This document shows positions 42,104 through 46,472 of a stretch of DNA of 46,472 nucleotides, one piece after another (within the stretch, counting starts at the first letter, position 1; the number at the start of each line of letters is the position of its first letter). The DNA lies in contig JAOAET010000031.1 in assembly GCA_026416665.1 (NCBI GenBank), positions 1-46,472 of the forward strand. The letters run 5' to 3'. This DNA comes from Candidatus Omnitrophota bacterium (lineage in GTDB: Bacteria > Omnitrophota > Gorgyraeia > Gygaellales > Profunditerraquicolaceae). The notes under the pieces are model-generated. The model ran no database searches, was not told the origin of the DNA, and saw only the letters and a program-made list of their open reading frames with translations. The position numbers were made by a program, and so were the translations under genes.

Positions 42104-43789
42104 TTAAAGTTTTTTAGCAATCTTTGCCCACTCATCACGCAAAGTTACAATGCGATTGAAAACTGGTGCTGATGGTGTTGAATAACGTGTATCCACAATA
42201 AAATATCCCAGACGTTCAAACTGATAACGTTGACCTGGTTGAGCATCTTTTAGAGAAGGTTCTAATTTACAATTTGTTAATACCTCTAAGGACTTGGGAT
42301 TAAGATTAATCGTAAAATCAGCGCCCTCGGCAATATCATCAGGATTTCTTACGTTAAAAAGTGTATCGTATAGTCTGACCTGCGCATTCACTGCATGCGA
42401 AGCAGAAACCCAATGAATAGTCGCTTTGACTTTTCTCCCATCCGGTGCGTCGCCACCACGTGTAGTAGGGTCATAGGTGCAATGCAATTCTTTTATCTCG
42501 CCAGTAAGGGGGTCTTTTACTACTCTTACGCATTTAATAAAATAAGCGTAACGCAACCTGACTTCTCTTCCGGGGGCAAGACGATAAAACTGTTTAGGTG
42601 GGTCTTCACGAAAATCGTCTTGCTCAATATAAATTTCTCTACTGAACGGAATTTTCCTTGTGCCAAAAGAAGAGTCTTCAGGATTATTTATTGCCTCAAG
42701 TTCTTCTGTTTTGCCTTCAGGGTAATTATCAATAATTACTTTAAGAGGTCTTAATACCGCCATCACCCTTGGCACTGTTTTATTTAATTCTTCGCGAATA
42801 CAATTTTCTAAGACAACCATATCCACTATGGTGTTTGCCTTCGCCACGCCGATCTGGTCACAGAATTTGCGAATAGATGAAGGGGTATATCCTCGACGAC
42901 GCAAGCCAGAAAGAGTAGGCATACGCGGGTCATCCCAACCATCAACCAATTTTCGCTGAACAAGAGTAAGAAGTTTACGTTTACTTAAAACCGTGTGGCT
43001 TAGATTAAGGCGGGCAAATTCAATTTGTTGCGGATGGTAAATTCCTAACTCATCGAGGATCCAATCATACAGAGGCCTATGCACCTCAAATTCTAAGGTA
43101 CATATTGAATGCGTTATCCCTTCTAAAGAATCACAAAGACAGTGACAGAAGTCATAAGTTGGATAGATGCACCATTTGTCTCCAGTATGATGATGTCGAA
43201 CTCTTTTTATTCGATAAAATACGGGGTCGCGCATAAGTAAATTGGGATGTGCCATATCGATTTTCCCACGTAGTGTCTTTGAACCATCAGGAAATTCGCC
43301 TTCACGCATCCTACGGAACAAATCTAAATTCTCCTCAACACTGCGATTACGCCATGGGCTTTCTTTCCCTGGCTCAGTAATTGTGCCTCTGTCGCGCCGC
43401 ATTTCTTCTACAGTCTGGTCGCAAACATAGGCTTTGCCTTTTTTAATTAACTGCACAGCAAACTCATACAGTTGCTCAAAGTAATCTGAGGCAAAAAAAA
43501 GACGGTCTTCCCAGTCAAAACCTAACCAACGCACGTCTTCCTTAATTGACTCTACATACTCAATATCTTCAGTCTGGGGATTTGTATCGTCAAAACGCAA
43601 GTTACACTTTCCATTATAGTCACGGGCAATTCCAAAGTTAAGACAGATACTTTTGGCATGTCCAATATGCAAATAACCATTTGGTTCTGGCGGAAAACGT
43701 GTATGCACTCTACCACCGTATTTATTAGTGGCTATATCTTGGTCAATTATTTCCCGAATAAAATTTTTCTGTACGGCTGGAGTTTCCAT
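42104..43789 (-). CDS. glnS: Glutaminyl-tRNA synthetase
   Basis: This 561-residue class I synthetase has [17 protein letters not shown], with the HIGH motif at 41-44 and the GlnRS-type [14 protein letters not shown] context. NLRFDDTNP follows, and the KMSKS equivalent VLSKRKLL is at 267-274. The C-terminal anticodon-binding barrels run from ~340 on ([20 protein letters not shown]). It charges tRNA-Gln directly, so the organism need not use the GatCAB route for Gln. It is 5 nt after a double-receiver gene in an operon that starts with a sigma factor. Length and motifs are normal. Confidence 0.97.
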   Translation of the reverse strand: METPAVQKNFIREIIDQDIATNKYGGRVHTRFPPEPNGYLHIGHAKSICLNFGIARDYNGKCNLRFDDTNPQTEDIEYVESIKEDVRWLGFDWEDRLFFASDYFEQLYEFAVQLIKKGKAYVCDQTVEEMRRDRGTITEPGKESPWRNRSVEENLDLFRRMREGEFPDGSKTLRGKIDMAHPNLLMRDPVFYRIKRVRHHHTGDKWCIYPTYDFCHCLCDSLEGITHSICTLEFEVHRPLYDWILDELGIYHPQQIEFARLNLSHTVLSKRKLLTLVQRKLVDGWDDPRMPTLSGLRRRGYTPSSIRKFCDQIGVAKANTIVDMVVLENCIREELNKTVPRVMAVLRPLKVIIDNYPEGKTEELEAINNPEDSSFGTRKIPFSREIYIEQDDFREDPPKQFYRLAPGREVRLRYAYFIKCVRVVKDPLTGEIKELHCTYDPTTRGGDAPDGRKVKATIHWVSASHAVNAQVRLYDTLFNVRNPDDIAEGADFTINLNPKSLEVLTNCKLEPSLKDAQPGQRYQFERLGYFIVDTRYSTPSAPVFNRIVTLRDEWAKIAKKL

Positions 43790-43794
43790 ATTTT

Positions 43795-44556
43795 TTAATT
43801 ATTGTTTATTTCCAATCGTGATAAAATCACAAAATCAAGATACAAAAAATCAAACGGTTTAAGTACATAACTATATGCCCCTAAAGAAATCGCTTTTTTT
43901 ACTCGCTGGTCCTGCTGAACAGCAGTAACCATAATAACTCCAAGATTTGGTTTTATACGCATAATCTCAGATAGAGTAGTTAATCCGTCCATCTCTGGCA
44001 TCTGAATATCCAAAAGAACAATGCCAACATCTTCTTTATTAATTATCTCTAATGCGCGTCTGCCATTTTCTGCTTCTAGCACACAGTAACCTTTTGTTTC
44101 TAAATAACTTTTTAGCATAAAACGTAGGTCTTGTTCATCGTCCACCACCAAGATGGGTTTTGCCTTTCGGATAACTGACTTACTGTTGATATGGCTTTGT
44201 GCCTTGATAAGTTTTTCAAGCCGAGACAAAAGTTCTTTTTCGCCTAAATCTTTGGCTATTACCTCATTTGCTCCGGCAGCACGAGCAGAACTTTCACGTT
44301 CAGCAGTTAACCCTTCTGAAAAAACAATAACGGGCATTCTGCTACGTGCCTGTCTAATTTTTTCAATCACTGATAACCCCGAGGCATCAGGTAAAGCAAA
44401 CTCAATAATTAAGGCATCAAACGCCTCTTGAAACAGTGCTTCTAGTGCCTGTCGCGCTGAAGGTACAGTAACTACCTCATAACCTTTGTCTGTTAAAATG
44501 CTACGCAGTGTCTCACGCACAGCCACTTCATCATCAACAACTAAAACTTTTATCAT
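43795..44556 (-). CDS. Double-receiver response regulator, first receiver lacking the Asp
   Basis: This 253-residue protein contains two REC domains and no output domain. REC1 (1-120) has the acidic pair in VVDDE, but its phospho-site reads [12 protein letters not shown], with E52 where Asp is expected. It therefore cannot be phosphorylated normally and may mimic the active form. REC2 (~131-253) is normal, with VVDDEQ, D183 in [16 protein letters not shown] and KPFD. Such proteins relay phosphate or act by binding. It lies 8 nt after the anti-sigma gene and 5 nt before glnS. A partner kinase in this operon is not seen. Confidence 0.9.
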   Translation of the reverse strand: MIKVLVVDDEVAVRETLRSILTDKGYEVVTVPSARQALEALFQEAFDALIIEFALPDASGLSVIEKIRQARSRMPVIVFSEGLTAERESSARAAGANEVIAKDLGEKELLSRLEKLIKAQSHINSKSVIRKAKPILVVDDEQDLRFMLKSYLETKGYCVLEAENGRRALEIINKEDVGIVLLDIQMPEMDGLTTLSEIMRIKPNLGVIMVTAVQQDQRVKKAISLGAYSYVLKPFDFLYLDFVILSRLEINNN

Positions 44557-44564
44557 TTTTACCT

Positions 44565-45635
44565 TTAATTCAAAAAATATATAGAAATCTTTACTGGTGC
44601 ACTGGTTAATTGATTTTTTATCTGCTGTAAAGCACCAAATTCTACCATAGTTACGTTGGTTGCGGAGATCCTTTGTTTTAAGACAACCAAATCGCTACGG
44701 TTTACAGAAATTATCATAAAAGATTCTTCTTCCTTTTCAATGACTGCCCCAGTTTTTTTTATAACTGTTCTAAAAAGCTCTTTCTGACCAGAAGAAACAA
44801 ATCCTATGTGCCAATGCAGATAGTCGGCGTTGGTATTTTTTCTCGGTTCAAAATAAACTAAAACCTTATTCTCAGCATTAGCAAATATTGGCATTGTAGA
44901 GGTAAAATCTTGTCGCAGGCAACCAATATCTGTTGCCAAAACTAACCGCTCAATTACCTGCTCAAATTTTTCTTTTTTGCCTCGGTAGAAAACCAATACC
45001 CCTTCGATTAAATCTATGCGACTTCCCAAATCGGAAAGAATTTCCAACACCTGTGACTTTGCTTGTTCATGCTCACAGCGAAAGTGCCAATGCAAAGGCA
45101 AAAATTGTTCAGTTACATTTAAGGCCGGTTGGCTCAGTCTTGAAAAATTCGGCTCAACATTATCCTCGGAGAAATTTGTCGTTTTTGGTTGCTGTTTCTG
45201 TTGAGTAATAATTTCGCTTTCTGTAGGCCTTTCTGTGAAGTGTTCAGTTTGAGGCAAACGCTCCATATAAATTACAGGCGCATCTTGAGATAATTTTTCT
45301 TTTGTCTGCCAGCGCATAATTAAAAAAACCGCTGAGCTTAAAAGAAAAAATCCTGCGATTGTCCAAAATAAAAACCTTTTGGAAAAAATTTTCTTGCCTG
45401 TGGGCAAAACATATTCTTTTTCTTTTAACTTAAACAGAACTGTTTGGACAAGGTCATGTGGAACTTTTAAATTCGCCAATTCCCAAATTTGATTTGAGAT
45501 TGAACCGAGAGAACTTACGTAATTACGACAATGGCTACAACTATCAAGATGGCTGACTATTTCTTGATACTCCTCTTCTACCAAAAGGTCATCTAAAAAT
45601 TTCTTAACTTTCTTTTCTACATCTGAACAGTTCAT
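44565..45635 (-). CDS. Membrane anti-sigma factor with duplicated extracytoplasmic domain
   Basis: This 356-residue protein has an N-terminal zinc-binding anti-sigma (zf-HC2) domain with C3, H29, C33 and C36 (HLDSCSHC). The TM segment is at ~88-108 (RFLFWTIAGFFLLSSAVFLIM). The outside part (~180-340) holds two similar alpha/beta units: WHFRCEHEQAKSQVLEILSD (from 183) and WHIGFVSSGQKELFRTVIKK (from 275). This looks like an internal duplication that could sense an envelope signal. It lies 3 nt downstream of the sigma gene, the usual partner arrangement. Regulated proteolysis or ligand release of the sigma factor is inferred. Confidence 0.85.
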   Translation of the reverse strand: MNCSDVEKKVKKFLDDLLVEEEYQEIVSHLDSCSHCRNYVSSLGSISNQIWELANLKVPHDLVQTVLFKLKEKEYVLPTGKKIFSKRFLFWTIAGFFLLSSAVFLIMRWQTKEKLSQDAPVIYMERLPQTEHFTERPTESEIITQQKQQPKTTNFSEDNVEPNFSRLSQPALNVTEQFLPLHWHFRCEHEQAKSQVLEILSDLGSRIDLIEGVLVFYRGKKEKFEQVIERLVLATDIGCLRQDFTSTMPIFANAENKVLVYFEPRKNTNADYLHWHIGFVSSGQKELFRTVIKKTGAVIEKEEESFMIISVNRSDLVVLKQRISATNVTMVEFGALQQIKNQLTSAPVKISIYFLN

Positions 45636-45638
45636 AAT

Positions 45639-46121
45639 TTAACGTGCAGAATTAAGCAAGCGTTCCAATTCTTGCCGTAACAATAATCTTGCCTGTGTCA
45701 TATTAAGACGTGTTTCCTTCTCCGACTTATTAACAATACGAGCTATCTGACTATATGTAAGATGCAACTGGTCACGCAATAACAAAAGCAGTCGCATATC
45801 AAAACTCATTTTCTGTAAAGCCTGCCGCAATATGGTAACAGCAGGTTTTCTATTAGAGGGGACTTCTAAAAGCCCAAAGTCCTCAACCGATGGCATTGCC
45901 CGTGTCTGTCGGCTTCTTTCTACAATTGAAAAGATAAGTTTTATAAGTATCTGCTCTTCATTGGCAAAATTACTTGTTGTAATAAATGTCTCAACAAAAC
46001 TATCTGCAGTAATCTCATAAGCCAGGTCAGGATTGCCTCCAATAAGATAAAACGCCAAAGGAAATACCTTTTTTTGATACCTTTCGACCAGCTCCCTTAA
46101 CTTTGTTTGACTTATTTTCAT
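45639..46121 (-). CDS. ECF-type sigma-70 factor
   Basis: This 160-residue protein has a region 2 helix set (YQKKVFPLAFYLIGGNPDLAYEITADSFVETFI) and a region 4 helix-turn-helix (DQLHLTYSQIARIVNKSEKETRLNMTQARLLLRQEL). It is short, with the variable linker and no region 3, as in ECF sigma factors. Its anti-sigma gene follows 3 nt later. The -10 contact region is a little diverged from typical ECFs. No upstream autoregulatory promoter was identified in the 140 bp between it and the CRISPR repeats. Confidence 0.82.
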   Translation of the reverse strand: MKISQTKLRELVERYQKKVFPLAFYLIGGNPDLAYEITADSFVETFITTSNFANEEQILIKLIFSIVERSRQTRAMPSVEDFGLLEVPSNRKPAVTILRQALQKMSFDMRLLLLLRDQLHLTYSQIARIVNKSEKETRLNMTQARLLLRQELERLLNSAR

Positions 46122-46284
46122 AAAAATACACGGAACTAACTGTTTGCCACAATTGTTTTATTTTTATTATTATACTATAGAGAAGGTAAATAGTAAAAAG
46201 TTTGTGAAGGAAATTTTTTGTGAAGGCAAATTTGGGATAATATTAAACTGTCTGTTTATCTCCCCAGTGAAAATACTATTCTAT

Positions 46285-46472
46285 GTCTCAATCCCCTATT
46301 CAACGGGTCTTATTTCTCTCGTATTAAAAGTAGATTTATTAGAAGAGTTATAGAATGTCTCAATCCCCTATTCAACGGGTCTTATTTCTCTCAATAAGCT
46401 GAAACTTGGTGATGTTTCAACTGTAGTAGTCTCAATCCCCTATTCAACGGGTCTTATTTCTCTCGTTAGTAT
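46285..46472 (-). CRISPR. End of a CRISPR array: three 36-nt repeats, 36-nt spacers
   Basis: Identical 36-nt repeats at 46285-46320, 46357-46392 and 46429-46464 begin GTCTCAATCC and end TTATTTCTCTC on the plus strand. Two unique 36-nt spacers lie between (46321-46356 and 46393-46428), and a third spacer begins at 46465 and runs off the window. Read on the minus strand, each repeat ends in ATTGAGAC, similar to the ATTGAAAC handle of type I/III crRNAs. The array is therefore probably transcribed leftward, and this is its far end. Strand is inferred. No cas gene is in the window. Confidence 0.93.

Noticed and set aside
46144-46353. A 69-codon frame running into the first CRISPR repeat
   Set aside because: Its end reads through a CRISPR repeat and the start is in AT-rich intergenic DNA. 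It is not a gene.

Overview
The window looks like a chromosomal piece of an uncultured, AT-rich, double-membrane bacterium. I favour Candidatus Omnitrophota or a relative in the PVC neighbourhood. This rests on the mix of TolC/RND envelope genes, many exported proteins of unknown type, GlnRS, GEMM riboswitches and a giant exported-looking fusion of glycolytic domains. It is an inference from gene content; there is no rRNA here to settle it.

Left part (1-8350, all minus strand): a sugar-uptake and glycan-degradation operon. It encodes a solute-binding lipoprotein, two MalF/MalG-type permeases, a TPR plus clan GH-A glycoside hydrolase, an exported tandem carbohydrate-binding-like protein, and a second GH-A hydrolase cut by the window edge. 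No ABC ATPase is present. A PilZ (c-di-GMP receptor) gene lies just upstream of the operon.

8515-16163 (minus): a 2026-residue protein with a signal peptide carries, in order, PGK, GAPDH, TPI and enolase domains plus an unidentified C-terminal domain. Almost all catalytic residues are in place. The TPI domain appears circularly permuted: strands 3-8 come first and strands 1-2 follow. A TIKI/ChaN/TraB-like exported protein precedes it in the same operon.

16164-17108: a leader hairpin, a candidate structured RNA and a small zinc-finger gene.

17109-33158 (plus): a TonB-C/TolC fusion, three exported proteins of unknown function (the first behind a GEMM-like leader with a terminator), then an RND operon. 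That operon has two different RND pumps and one membrane-fusion protein. The first RND protein ends in a winged-helix DNA-binding domain, which is very unusual.

33166-39167: an exported TPR protein, tRNA-Glu(CTC), and a FIST / histidine kinase / REC-GGDEF signalling operon. Then come tRNA-Leu(GAG) and a convincing c-di-GMP-I riboswitch with two terminators in front of an exported lytic-transglycosylase-like gene. The diguanylate cyclase, the PilZ protein and one or two GEMM elements suggest a local c-di-GMP circuit acting on the envelope.

39158-46121 (minus): a polyamine operon (speD, speE, a saccharopine-dehydrogenase-like gene and a SET-domain methyltransferase). Upstream of it is an ECF sigma / anti-sigma / double-receiver / glnS operon. 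The right edge holds the end of a CRISPR array (three 36-nt repeats with 36-nt spacers) without cas genes in view.

A pattern across the window: four genes (16163-, 19227+, 24942+, 38610+) have a terminator-type hairpin with a T-run ending only about 11-22 nt before the start codon. This suggests that attenuation control is common here.
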